Positions 43,774 through 51,631 of a stretch of 64,000 nucleotides of DNA are shown piece by piece. A program made the translations under genes and the position numbers. Positions within the stretch are counted from its first letter, which is position 1, and each line of letters opens with the position of its first letter. The DNA comes from an uncultured Coriobacteriales bacterium. GTDB taxonomy: Bacteria > Actinomycetota > Coriobacteriia > Coriobacteriales > QAMH01. The stretch spans positions 16,949 to 80,948 of the forward strand of contig CAKUES010000009.1 of NCBI GenBank assembly GCA_934646835.1, in the 5' to 3' direction. A model generated the notes under the pieces. That model was not told the origin of the DNA, ran no database searches, and saw only the letters and a list, made by a program, of their open reading frames with translations.

Positions 43774-44985
43774 ATGTACTTCGACAAGTCGTCTAAGCTG
43801 GACAATGTTCTGTACGACGTTCGCGGTCCGGTTGTGGACGAGGCCAGCCGCATGGAGGAGATGGGCACCCATATCCTCAAGCTCAACATCGGTAACCCGG
43901 CGCCGTTTGGCTTCCGCACCCCTGACGAGGTCGTCTACGACATGGCTCGCCAGCTGCCCGACTGCGAGGGCTACTCCAACTCCAAGGGCCTGTACTCCGC
44001 CCGCAAGGCGATCATGCAGTATGCCCAGAACAAGCACATCCCCAACGTCACCATCGAGGACATCTACACCGGCAACGGCGTGAGCGAGCTCATCAACCTC
44101 TGCATGCAGGCTTTGCTCGACGATGGCGACGAGATCCTCATCCCCTCTCCCGACTACCCGCTGTGGACTGCGTGCGCGACGCTTGCCGGCGGTCGTCCCG
44201 TCCACTACATCTGCGACGAGGAGGCGGAGTGGTATCCGGATATGGATGACATTCGCGCCAAGATCACCTGCAAGACCAAGGCTATCGTCATCATCAACCC
44301 CAACAACCCCACGGGCACCCTGTATCCCAAGGAGGTTCTCGAGGAGATCGTGGAGATTGCCCGTGAGAACCAGCTTATGATCTTCTCCGATGAGATCTAC
44401 GACCGCCTGGTCATGGATGGTCTCGAGCATGTCTCCATCGCCTCTTTGTGCCCGGATCTCTTCTGCGTCACTTTCTCCGGTCTCTCCAAGTCCCACATGA
44501 TCGCGGGCTATCGCGTTGGCTGGATGATCTTGAGCGGCAACAAGCGTTGCGCCAAGGGCTACATCGAGGGCCTCAACATGCTGTGCAACATGCGCTTGTG
44601 CTCCAACGTGCCTGCCCAGTCCATCGTCCAGACGGCGCTTGGTGGACATCAGAGCGTTAAGAGCTATGTTGTTCCCGGTGGCCGTATCTACGAGCAGCGC
44701 GAGTACGTATACAACGCGCTCAACTCCATCCCCGGAATCACGGCGGTCAAGCCCAAGGCGGCGTTTTATATCTTCCCCAAGATCGACACGGAGAAGTTCA
44801 ACATCACCGACGACGAGCAGTGGGCGCTCGATCTGCTGCGCGAGAAGAAGATTCTCGTCGTGCATGGCCGCGGCTTCAACTGGCACAAGCCCGACCATTT
44901 CCGCGTCGTCTACCTGCCTCGCATCGAGGTGCTCAAGGATGCGATGGAAAGCCTCGGTGACTTCATGGCTACCTATCGCCAGTAA
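43774..44985 (+). CDS. PLP-dependent class I/II aminotransferase (AlaA-like)
   Basis: 403-residue fold-type I aminotransferase. The Schiff-base lysine is Lys239 in SGLSKSHMIAGYRVGW, with NPNNPTG and SDEIYDRLVMDG upstream and PKAAFYIFPKID near the C-terminus. The sequence is closest in pattern to the AlaA/glutamate-pyruvate type, which makes alanine from pyruvate. ATG 43774 follows GGGAGAAGATC. The gene is monocistronic with a strong terminator. The exact amino donor is inferred. Confidence 0.9.
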   Translation: MYFDKSSKLDNVLYDVRGPVVDEASRMEEMGTHILKLNIGNPAPFGFRTPDEVVYDMARQLPDCEGYSNSKGLYSARKAIMQYAQNKHIPNVTIEDIYTGNGVSELINLCMQALLDDGDEILIPSPDYPLWTACATLAGGRPVHYICDEEAEWYPDMDDIRAKITCKTKAIVIINPNNPTGTLYPKEVLEEIVEIARENQLMIFSDEIYDRLVMDGLEHVSIASLCPDLFCVTFSGLSKSHMIAGYRVGWMILSGNKRCAKGYIEGLNMLCNMRLCSNVPAQSIVQTALGGHQSVKSYVVPGGRIYEQREYVYNALNSIPGITAVKPKAAFYIFPKIDTEKFNITDDEQWALDLLREKKILVVHGRGFNWHKPDHFRVVYLPRIEVLKDAMESLGDFMATYRQ

Positions 44986-45010
44986 CAGCGCTTTGTGCGG
45001 TATGCAAGGA

Positions 45011-45048
45011 AAGAGGCCGTATCAAAATCGTTTTTGATACGGCCTCTT
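45011..45048 (+). terminator. long hairpin terminator of the aminotransferase gene
   Basis: A 17-bp perfect stem, AAGAGGCCGTATCAAAA on the left arm, with a 4-base loop. Only CTTGC follows, so the U-tract is poor, but the T-rich inner stem could serve the opposite strand as well. Confidence 0.8.
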
Positions 45049-45061
45049 GCTTCGAAGGATG

Positions 45062-45145
45062 CGGTCAGCACTTTGGTCAGACGGATTTATTGACTATGCC
45101 AAGTGTGGCTTGGTCAACAAATCCGTCTGACCAAAGTGCTGACCG
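45062..45145. repeat. 84-bp long palindrome, copy 2
   Basis: Arms beginning CGGTCAGCACTTTGGTC pair over 27 bases without mismatch, around a centre with GCCAAGTGTGGC. It has the same length and layout as 27683-27766. Confidence 0.9.
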
Positions 45146-45194
45146 TCCCATTGATGCGACGTTTTGGGTGCTTTTTTGAAAAAACTGGCGCGAA

Positions 45195-45369
45195 CTGGGT
45201 GGTTTCAAATTTTGATTTTGCGATCTGGGTGGTTTGAATCGCGTGTTGAAATGATTTGAGAGATGCCGATTTGCAAAACCGCAGGTCAGAGCTCTGTATC
45301 TTGAAGCCATCTTCGCGCAGCGTCGTCAAAACCACCCAGTTTGCAAAATAGAAGCTCGAAACCACCCAG
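45195..45369. repeat. CTGGGTGGTTT motif, two direct and two inverted copies
   Basis: Direct copies at 45195-45205 and 45225-45235; inverted copies at 45329-45339 and 45359-45369. Each pair is 30 bases apart, giving a symmetric layout. Confidence 0.8.
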
Positions 45370-45493
45370 TTCGTCGTGTTTTTGAGCTCGAATCGCCCAG
45401 ATCCGTCGCAGTAACGCGGAGATGCGGAGTCGAAGAAAGCGTTCGCAGCTTAGAATGATGTTTCTATACAGCTGCCCAGAAAGGATACTTGCC

Positions 45494-45730
45494 ATGAAAC
45501 TCGAGCTTTTCAAGCGCGATACCTGCCCGTACTGCGTCAAGGTCCAAATGCTTATCGAGGAGCTCGGCGTCGAAGACCAGATCGAGCAGCTCGACATCAC
45601 GCGCGATGCGGATGCGCGCAGGCGCCTTGTGGAGGTCGGCGGCAAGCAGCAGGTCCCCTGTCTCTTCATCGACGGCGAGCCGCTGTACGAGAGCCGCGAC
45701 ATCATGAACTGGATTGAGGCCAACCTCTAA
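45494..45730 (+). CDS. glutaredoxin-like thiol-disulfide protein
   Basis: 78-residue glutaredoxin fold with the CPYC active site (Cys11-Cys14), the cis-Pro in QQVPCLF, and the IDGEPLYESRDI segment. It probably reduces disulfides or handles low-molecular-weight thiols in the cytoplasm. The N-terminal MKLELFKRDTCPYC argues for ATG 45494, behind AAAGGATACTTGCC. The phosphatase gene follows 44 bases later in the same direction and may be co-transcribed. Confidence 0.9.
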   Translation: MKLELFKRDTCPYCVKVQMLIEELGVEDQIEQLDITRDADARRRLVEVGGKQQVPCLFIDGEPLYESRDIMNWIEANL

Positions 45731-45774
45731 CAGATACTGACCCCATATCGGAAGCGTTTTGATAAAGGAGCCCT

Positions 45775-46230
45775 ATGCTGCGTGTAACCCGCATTCTCTT
45801 CGTCTGCCACGGCAATATCTGTAGAAGCCCCATGGCGGAGTACGTCATGAAGGACATCGTCCGCCGACGCGGCTTGGAGGAGTGCTTTGTCATCGACAGC
45901 GCCGCAACCTCTGACGAGGAGATCGGCGAGCCTGTCCACCCGGGGACGCGCCGCGTGCTCGAGGAGAACAACATCCCCTGCGGAGACCACCGCGCCCGCC
46001 GCATCACCGCTCGCGATGCCAGCGAGTGGGACCTCATCGTCGTTATGGACAGCGCCAACGTGCGCAATGCCCGCCGTCGCTTGGGCGATGGCGCCAACAT
46101 CCACAAGCTGCTCGAGTTCGCGGGCGAGTACCGTGACGTCGCCGACCCTTGGTACACCGGTGACTTCGAGACGACCTTCGACGATGTCTACGCCGGCTGT
46201 CAGGGCCTGTTGGGGTACCTGGGCTACTAG
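45775..46230 (+). CDS. low-molecular-weight protein-tyrosine phosphatase
   Basis: 151-residue phosphatase with the CX5R signature at the N-terminus (VCHGNICRSP; nucleophile Cys11, Arg17) and the general-acid DPW motif (VADPWYTGDF; Asp near 124). It dephosphorylates tyrosine in proteins such as capsule regulators or bacterial tyrosine kinases. ATG 45775 follows AAGGAGCC. It is probably cytoplasmic; no kinase gene is adjacent. Confidence 0.93.
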   Translation: MLRVTRILFVCHGNICRSPMAEYVMKDIVRRRGLEECFVIDSAATSDEEIGEPVHPGTRRVLEENNIPCGDHRARRITARDASEWDLIVVMDSANVRNARRRLGDGANIHKLLEFAGEYRDVADPWYTGDFETTFDDVYAGCQGLLGYLGY

Positions 46231-46282
46231 GGGCCTGGCTGACGTCTGGGCACTCCCTGTGCTGGGGAGAGCCATGAGAGGT

Positions 46283-46314
46283 CTATGGGGAGGGACAGGG
46301 TCCTTCCTCTACGT
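46283..46314. repeat. GGGAGGG/CCCTCCC family element, diverged
   Basis: GAGGTCTATGGGGAGGGACAGGGTCC, in the minus orientation relative to 54222-54243; the right arm has mismatches (TCCTTCCTC). It lies just after the phosphatase gene. Confidence 0.6.
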
Positions 46315-46449
46315 GACCAGCGGTTTTGGGGTACTCCCTGCGCTGGAGAGGGCCGGCGCCATGCTCGACGCGCATTGAGTAGGGCAGGTGCTTTTGCGGG
46401 GGCGTATCATCGCAAAAGAGGACAAGCCGACATGCGAGAGGGGCATATC

Positions 46450-46947
46450 ATGGGCGTTTACGAAGAAGAGCAGCGCAGAATCGCCGAGGGCACGGCGCAG
46501 CGCGGGCAAGCTGCGCTCGACTATTTTGCGGAGCTTGACGCGCGTTTGGTGGATGAGAACGGCATCCCGGTTGAGGAGTCGTTGCTGGCGCACCGCCCGG
46601 ATTACTCCAAGACGTTGTTCGCGCTGGAAAACGATGACATCTACCAGGAGTTCTGTCGCTTCCTCGACCAGCCCGAGCCGCGCTACTTCGACACGCTCGA
46701 CAATCAGATCGAGATCGAGGGCTATACCGCCAAGGACATTTACGTTGCGATGAAGGGCGGTAACCAGCGCATCGTCACACTTGACGGCGCTGCGGTGTAT
46801 AACATGCTCGTTAAGCTGCGCAAGCAGCCCGCTATTGCCAAGAAGGTTCTCGAGTTCCGTCCCACCTGCTATCAAGGTGGCTGCAACTCCAAGGACGCTG
46901 CATACTTGAAGGGCCTCTACAGCTGGCAGAAGGAGGAACAAGAGTAG
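46450..46947 (+). CDS. protein of unknown function
   Basis: 165 residues, cytoplasmic, acidic-to-neutral, no family recognised. The N-terminal half is helical (EEEQRRIAEGTAQRGQAALDYF) and the C-terminal half mixed, with a CYQGGC segment (about residues 142-147) that could bind metal or be redox-active. ATG 46450 follows AGAGGGG; ATG 46432 is an alternative. It is convergent with tatA and separated from it by a two-way terminator. Confidence 0.68.
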   Translation: MGVYEEEQRRIAEGTAQRGQAALDYFAELDARLVDENGIPVEESLLAHRPDYSKTLFALENDDIYQEFCRFLDQPEPRYFDTLDNQIEIEGYTAKDIYVAMKGGNQRIVTLDGAAVYNMLVKLRKQPAIAKKVLEFRPTCYQGGCNSKDAAYLKGLYSWQKEEQE

Positions 46948-46978
46948 CTTCCCTGCTCCTATGATGTTTTGCTACGCA

Positions 46979-47022
46979 AAAAAGAGAGCCGCCAATCGCT
47001 TGGGATTGACGGCTCTCTTTGT
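46979..47022. terminator. bidirectional terminator between two convergent genes
   Basis: AAAGAGAGCCGCCAATC / GATTGACGGCTCTCTTT stem with one mismatch, A-run on the left and T-run on the right, so it works for both strands. Confidence 0.93.
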
Positions 47023-47042
47023 AAATACCTTGCTTGGCGAGC

Positions 47043-47345
47043 TTAGGCTTCCTTCTTGTCTTCGTCCTCGCCAAAGTCGATGTCCTTCTTGGACTCGAGT
47101 TTCTCGTCGACTTTGTCCTGGAAGCTCTCAATCCTCTCAGCAACGGTCTTGCCCTTGTTCTCTTCCTTGATCTTGTCGACGTCGACGCCTGCGTTGGTCG
47201 CGCCGGTCTCGATGCCCTTGACGGCGGCCTTGCCAACGCTCTTTGCGCGCTTGCCGACCTTCTTGAACAGCGCCGGTCCGCACAGGACGCAGATGATGAC
47301 CAGAATGATGATGAGCTCGGGGCCACCCATGCCAAAGATCCTCAT
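47043..47345 (-). CDS. tatA: twin-arginine translocase subunit TatA/E-like
   Basis: 100-residue single-span protein. Short N-terminus, one membrane helix (GGPELIIILVIICVLCGP, about residues 7-24) ending in the characteristic GP hinge, an amphipathic helix (ALFKKVGKRAKSVGKA) and a charged tail. This is the TatA/E layout, forming the pore for folded proteins. No tatB or tatC is adjacent. The start at 47345 follows GGAGGAACC on the minus strand. Confidence 0.87.
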   Translation of the reverse strand: MRIFGMGGPELIIILVIICVLCGPALFKKVGKRAKSVGKAAVKGIETGATNAGVDVDKIKEENKGKTVAERIESFQDKVDEKLESKKDIDFGEDEDKKEA

Positions 47346-47475
47346 GGTTCCTCCTAAGTGTCAGCGGGTTTTCCGCGTTCAGTCCGTAGTGGCGTTAATC
47401 TTACGCTATCCGGTTACCGTAGGGTTTCGAGGATTCGATTGTTTTCTTGCAAGTGCCTGCTTGTTGCGGACTTGC

Positions 47476-47481
47476 TATCCT
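47476..47481 (+). promoter_or_regulatory. -10-like box giving a probably leaderless mRNA
   Basis: TATCCT ends 7 bases before the ATG of the Mrr-like gene, so transcription would begin at or next to the start codon. No ribosome binding site is visible and the -35 is weak. Confidence 0.45.
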
Positions 47482-47488
47482 TTATGGC

Positions 47489-47938
47489 ATGAATATGCCG
47501 ACTCTCAAACGCAAAAACTCAGATGCCGGGGCGCTTTTCGAGCGTCATCTGGCACGTGTGTTTAAATCCTTGGGCTACGGGGTCCATCGCATCGGCGGCT
47601 CCAACGACCACGGTGCGGATCTCATCTTGACCAAGCGCCGCAAGCGCATCGCCGTGCAGGCAAAGTGCTATGCAAAGCCTGTGGGTAACGCTGCGGTCCA
47701 AGAGGTCTATGCCGCCAAGGCCTATTACAAGTGCGATGGGGCATGGGTGGTGACCAACTCCTCGTATACGGAAGGTGCGCGCCAGCAGGCCGAGCCCTGT
47801 GCTGTGCGCCTCATCGACGGTGATGAGCTTGCCGTCATGGAGGCCCGTGCCAAGACCCGCACCTGGCTGCCCGCTGTTTTGACCTTGGCAGCCGTTGCGC
47901 TGGTTACCGTGCTGCTCGTGATGGGGAGCAAAGCCTGA
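47489..47938 (+). CDS. Mrr-like restriction-endonuclease-fold protein with C-terminal membrane anchor
   Basis: 149 residues. Residues 10-115 form a small PD-(D/E)XK nuclease of the Mrr/RE-like family: GGSNDHGADLIL with Asp44, then AVQAKCY with Gln57 and Lys59, and QEVYAAK. A single hydrophobic helix (about residues 127-145) anchors it to the membrane, with the nuclease on the inside. Such membrane nucleases may cut foreign or damaged DNA entering the cell, but no partner gene is present. The start lacks a ribosome binding site and probably gives a leaderless mRNA. Confidence 0.85.
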   Translation: MNMPTLKRKNSDAGALFERHLARVFKSLGYGVHRIGGSNDHGADLILTKRRKRIAVQAKCYAKPVGNAAVQEVYAAKAYYKCDGAWVVTNSSYTEGARQQAEPCAVRLIDGDELAVMEARAKTRTWLPAVLTLAAVALVTVLLVMGSKA

Positions 47939-47973
47939 TACCCGGGCTGGATGTCGATGCGTCCTGCGTTTTC

Positions 47974-49776
47974 CTAGACCCCGCTCACCCTGTAAAGGTA
48001 GTTGTCGCGCGTGACTACTGTGACCTTCACACGCCTCTTGGTTTTCTTGGCAACGGTCTTGCCCGACGGCGTCTTCTCGTAGCGTGTCGAGGTGATCGTT
48101 TTGGTCTTCTCCTTCTGCCCAGAGACATAGAACCCTGCATAGAGCTTGTTGCCCTTGAAGAAGACGCCTTCGAGCTCGTGCGCTTGGGGGATCAAGACCT
48201 TGCAGAGGAACTTTCCGCTCCAAGAGTACAGCCACAGGTAGTTGCCGCCTTGCTCGGCATTGGCGCTGGTGCTCACCGCGATGACGTCGTTTCCGACCTC
48301 GATGTTCTGGTAGACGCCTTTGCTCTTCGCGCCGAGGGCTACGACGCGCGTTGCCTTGAAGTTGGCGTCGAGCTCGAGCATGTCGTGCGTCCCTCTGATG
48401 GTGGCGATATAGCAGTCTCGCTTGGCGTTGTAGGCAATCGACGTGATGCCGGATATCTTCTTGTAGCCCGCCTCGGAGGCATCGAAGAGCTTTGCCACGC
48501 TCTTCTTGATCGTGACGGTCTTCTTGACCTTGAGTGTGCGCGCGTTGATCACAGACAGACCGCGCTGGTCACCTGTGCTGTGCACGGCGATGATCTGATC
48601 GGTCTTGCTGTTGTAGGTAAGGTCGTTAGCGTGGTGAATTGAGAGGGTCTTGGAGACCTTGACTGCCTTCATCCCGTCGAGCTTGACCTTGACGATCTTG
48701 TTCTTGTCGGTGTTTCGGTCGTTGAGCACGAAGAAGCCGTAGCTGCCGCCCGCGCAGCTTCCCTGCAGGGTGTCGCAGCCTCCCACCTTCTGCTTTGCGG
48801 CGCGGCGCAGCTCAAAGGCGACCGTCTTGGTCTTCGTCTTTTTCTTCTTGCCCTTTTTGACCTTGACCTTCTTCTTCGTCTTGGCCTGCGAGAGTTTGGC
48901 GGTCTTGCCCTCGGTCATGTTCGAGCTGTACGACCAGGTCGCATACGAGACGCTGGCGCCGTCGCTGTGCTCGGCGCGGATGCGGGCATAGCAGGGCTTG
49001 TCCTTGGAAAGACCGCTCACGCTCGCGCTGAGGGTCGACGCATCGTCGATGACGAGGGTCTTTGCCCCGATGAAGAACATGTTGGAGGCGTACTCGACGG
49101 TATAACCTGTTGCAGCCTGGGTGCTCTTCCAGCTGATCTGCGCCTTCGTCTTCTTCTTGCTGACGTTGAGGGCAGGGGAGCCGAGGTAGACCCGCTGCTC
49201 AAGCTTGGAGTGATCGCTGTTGCGCATCCCGTCGGCGGTGCTCGTTGCTACAAGCGCGTAGTGGTATTCGACGCCGCCTTCGACTTCCCTATCGCAGTAG
49301 TAGCGCGTGCCTGCGTCGAGCTGGGCCAGCTGCTCCCAGATCTCTCCATCGCAGCTGCGGTAGAGCGTGAAGCCCTCGGCACCAGAGTGCTTTGTCCACT
49401 GCAGGACCACGCCGTCTTCGCTTTGCCAAGTCTCCTTGAGGTGCGGGGTTGCCACCGGCCTCATGGAGCTGCTCTTAATCGCGGCTGCAAGTGCGGCCGG
49501 GTCGACGGGCTCGCCCTTGGCAAGGCCCGCCTTGTACTTGTCGACAAGGGACTCGACCTGTGCCTGGGACATGAGGTTGCTCAGGGTACTCTTCTGCTTG
49601 ACTTGCGGCTCGTCGCTGATCGGGGTGGCGGCGCTTGCCAGCGCTATCGCGATGATCGCGATAAAGGCAGCGCTGCCGATCAAGGGCATGAGGCAACCCC
49701 TGCGGCGTGCGCGTCTTTTGGGGGAGCGCTGCTGCCTGCGCTGCGTTGGCTTGCTGTGTTGAGGCTGCGTTTTCAT
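47974..49776 (-). CDS. large exported/surface protein with FN3-like domains and a Lys-rich linker
   Basis: 600 residues. A very basic N-terminus and one membrane segment (about 28-50), likely a membrane anchor, precede a helical region. Two fibronectin type III-like beta domains follow (about residues 110-195 and 200-290). A striking Lys-rich stretch (KKKVKVKKGKKKKTKTKT, about 300-318) comes next, then repeated beta-strand blocks resembling a six/seven-bladed propeller (NDLTYNSKTDQIIAVHS, ITSIAYNAKRDCYIATI, NIEVGNDVIAVSTS). Surface binding to anionic polymer or host glycan is possible. ATG 49776 has AGAAGG close by; translation may be leaderless. Confidence 0.78.
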   Translation of the reverse strand: MKTQPQHSKPTQRRQQRSPKRRARRRGCLMPLIGSAAFIAIIAIALASAATPISDEPQVKQKSTLSNLMSQAQVESLVDKYKAGLAKGEPVDPAALAAAIKSSSMRPVATPHLKETWQSEDGVVLQWTKHSGAEGFTLYRSCDGEIWEQLAQLDAGTRYYCDREVEGGVEYHYALVATSTADGMRNSDHSKLEQRVYLGSPALNVSKKKTKAQISWKSTQAATGYTVEYASNMFFIGAKTLVIDDASTLSASVSGLSKDKPCYARIRAEHSDGASVSYATWSYSSNMTEGKTAKLSQAKTKKKVKVKKGKKKKTKTKTVAFELRRAAKQKVGGCDTLQGSCAGGSYGFFVLNDRNTDKNKIVKVKLDGMKAVKVSKTLSIHHANDLTYNSKTDQIIAVHSTGDQRGLSVINARTLKVKKTVTIKKSVAKLFDASEAGYKKISGITSIAYNAKRDCYIATIRGTHDMLELDANFKATRVVALGAKSKGVYQNIEVGNDVIAVSTSANAEQGGNYLWLYSWSGKFLCKVLIPQAHELEGVFFKGNKLYAGFYVSGQKEKTKTITSTRYEKTPSGKTVAKKTKRRVKVTVVTRDNYLYRVSGV

Positions 49777-49866
49777 ACCTTCTAACCTAACCCGAAGAAG
49801 GCGCGTGTGCGCAAGCTTCACGGTTTTTCCGCAAACTGCTCTGGCTGCGCCCTTGTGTGGCGGGCG

Positions 49867-49872
49867 TATAAT
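49867..49872 (+). promoter_or_regulatory. TATAAT box with near-leaderless ybaK transcript
   Basis: A perfect TATAAT ends nine bases before the ATG of ybaK, so the mRNA leader would be at most a few bases. Confidence 0.55.
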
Positions 49873-49881
49873 CTGTGAGCT

Positions 49882-50364
49882 ATGACTAAGAAACTCGACA
49901 AGACAAACGCAATGCGCATCCTGGCTGCGGCCAAGCTTCCGCATGAGCTGTACACCTATGACTGCGAAGACGCCATCAGCGGCGTTGAGGTTGCAGAGCA
50001 GCTCAACGAGGACCCAGACCACGTATTCAAGACCCTCGTTGCTCAGGGCAAAAGCGGCGAGCACTACGTCTTCATGATCCCCGTCGCGGAGTCTCTCGAC
50101 CTCAAGAAGGCCGCCAAGGCATGCGGTGAGAAGTCCATCGCCATGATCAAGAGCCGCGACCTTCTTCCTACCACGGGCTACGTCCACGGTGGCTGCAGTC
50201 CCATCGGCATGAAGAAGCAGTTCGAGACCTTTTGCGATGAGACTTGCATCCTCTTTGATACCATCATCTTCAGCGGCGGGCGCATCGGTACCCAGATCGA
50301 GATGTCCTTTGACGACCTCGTCAAAGTCGTCCCCGTCACAACCTGCGACCTTGTCGTCGACTAG
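49882..50364 (+). CDS. ybaK: Cys-tRNA(Pro)/Cys-tRNA deacylase YbaK-like
   Basis: 160-residue trans-editing enzyme that clears mischarged Cys-tRNA(Pro). The fold markers are present: N-terminal HELYTYDCEDAISGVEVAEQL, VFKTLVAQGK, the catalytic Lys region, GYVHGGCSPIGMKK and the terminal IIFSGGRIGTQIEMS. No ribosome binding site is visible, consistent with a leaderless message. The anion permease follows five bases after the stop and may be co-transcribed. Confidence 0.93.
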   Translation: MTKKLDKTNAMRILAAAKLPHELYTYDCEDAISGVEVAEQLNEDPDHVFKTLVAQGKSGEHYVFMIPVAESLDLKKAAKACGEKSIAMIKSRDLLPTTGYVHGGCSPIGMKKQFETFCDETCILFDTIIFSGGRIGTQIEMSFDDLVKVVPVTTCDLVVD

Positions 50365-50369
50365 GCCCT

Positions 50370-51491
50370 ATGCCAGCTAAGGTTCTCGCATGGGCCAAAG
50401 GGCAGCCCGTGCTGCTCGTGGCCGCTGCAGCGGCTCTGCTCAGCGCGCTTGTCGTCCCGCCCGATAGTGCATATCTCGCCTACTTCAACTGGCATACCTT
50501 GCTGTGTCTTTTTGCCATGCTCGCCGTCCTCAACGGCTTTAGGCAGATCGGTGCTTTCCGTGCTCTTGCAACGTTGCTGGTCAGTCGCTTTGCGACGCTA
50601 CGCTCTGTGGTCTTCGTCTTGGTGATGGTCACCTTCTTCGGGTCGATGTTTCTCACCAACGACATGGCGCTGCTCACCTTCCTGCCGCTTTCCGCCATGG
50701 TGCTCTCGTCGTGCGGACAACGTCACAGCATTCTCTTCGTCTTCGTGATGCAGACGCTTGCGGCAAACCTCGGCGGGATGATCTTGCCCTTTGGCAACCC
50801 GCAAAACCTCTTTCTGTTCTCGTATTACGAGCTCGGGCTTGGGCAGTTCGTCTCTGTGCTCGCTGTGCCCTTCCTCGCCTCGCTGCTGATGATCTCTGTC
50901 TGCTGTCTTGTTGCGGTAAAGCCGCAGGCTCTTGAGCTCGAGTCGGTGGAGGCGCCGTGCTTTGACAAGAAAGGTTTTGCAGCCCTCCTCGTGCTCTTTG
51001 CCCTCGTCATCGCGATGGTGTTTGATCTTGTTGCCAACCTGCCTGCGGCGCTTGTCGTTGTCGCGTGTTTGCTTGCGCTCGGCAGGGGAGACGCACTCAA
51101 GCACGTCGACTATGCCTTGCTTGCGACCTTCGCCTGCTTCTTCGTCTTCAGCGGCAACCTCGCACGCGTTCCTGCCGTGCAAGGGTTCCTCGGAGCGCTC
51201 TTGGCCCAAGGTGCGTTCTTTCCTAGCTTGCTTGCCTGCCAGCTCATCTCCAACGTTCCTGCGGCGATCTTGCTCGCGCCCTTCACGCAGGATTGGGCCG
51301 GCTTGCTGCTCGGCGTCGACGTCGGCGGCTTGGGGACCATCGTCGCAAGCCTGGCCAGCCTCATTACCCTCACCGAGTTCAACCGCTGCATGCCTCGAAA
51401 CACCGGGCGCTTCATGCTCGTCTTCACGGCCTTCAACGTGGTTTTCCTTGTGGTTCTCGTGGCGCTTGTGCTTTGCCTGGGCCTTGCTTGA
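50370..51491 (+). CDS. ArsB/NhaD-like anion or ion permease (IT superfamily)
   Basis: 373-residue transporter with about 10-11 membrane segments. Family signatures are NDMALLTFLPLSAMVL, GGMILPFGNPQNLFLFSYYELG and SNVPAAILLAPF, as in the ArsB/NhaD/CitMHS group. It could move arsenite, citrate-like anions or Na+/H+; the substrate is not assignable. It starts five bases after ybaK and ends before a gap containing no clear terminator. Confidence 0.85.
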   Translation: MPAKVLAWAKGQPVLLVAAAAALLSALVVPPDSAYLAYFNWHTLLCLFAMLAVLNGFRQIGAFRALATLLVSRFATLRSVVFVLVMVTFFGSMFLTNDMALLTFLPLSAMVLSSCGQRHSILFVFVMQTLAANLGGMILPFGNPQNLFLFSYYELGLGQFVSVLAVPFLASLLMISVCCLVAVKPQALELESVEAPCFDKKGFAALLVLFALVIAMVFDLVANLPAALVVVACLLALGRGDALKHVDYALLATFACFFVFSGNLARVPAVQGFLGALLAQGAFFPSLLACQLISNVPAAILLAPFTQDWAGLLLGVDVGGLGTIVASLASLITLTEFNRCMPRNTGRFMLVFTAFNVVFLVVLVALVLCLGLA

Positions 51492-51631
51492 GCAAGTGCC
51501 CTTCTTGTGCGCCGCCATGCGTCTTGGCGAGTTCGCCGCCCTCTTGTCGAGATAATCCGCTGTCAATGTATCTCTCAATGCCTATAATCCCTTTGGGAGA
51601 ATAACTCCCTTCTTCTGCGAAAGGGGTGCCC

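Larger units (their letters stand above)
44986..45493. other. repeat-rich spacer between the aminotransferase and glutaredoxin genes
   Basis: About 500 bases without a supportable gene. It holds the terminator, the second 84-bp palindrome (45062-45145) and four CTGGGTGGTTT copies in two orientations (45195-45369). Small open frames here cross these repeats and are rejected. Confidence 0.8.

Noticed and set aside
46285..46449. In-frame N-terminal extension of the unknown protein at 46450
   Set aside because: It runs across a GGGAGGG repeat and has no ribosome binding site; the downstream ATG has AGAGGGG.
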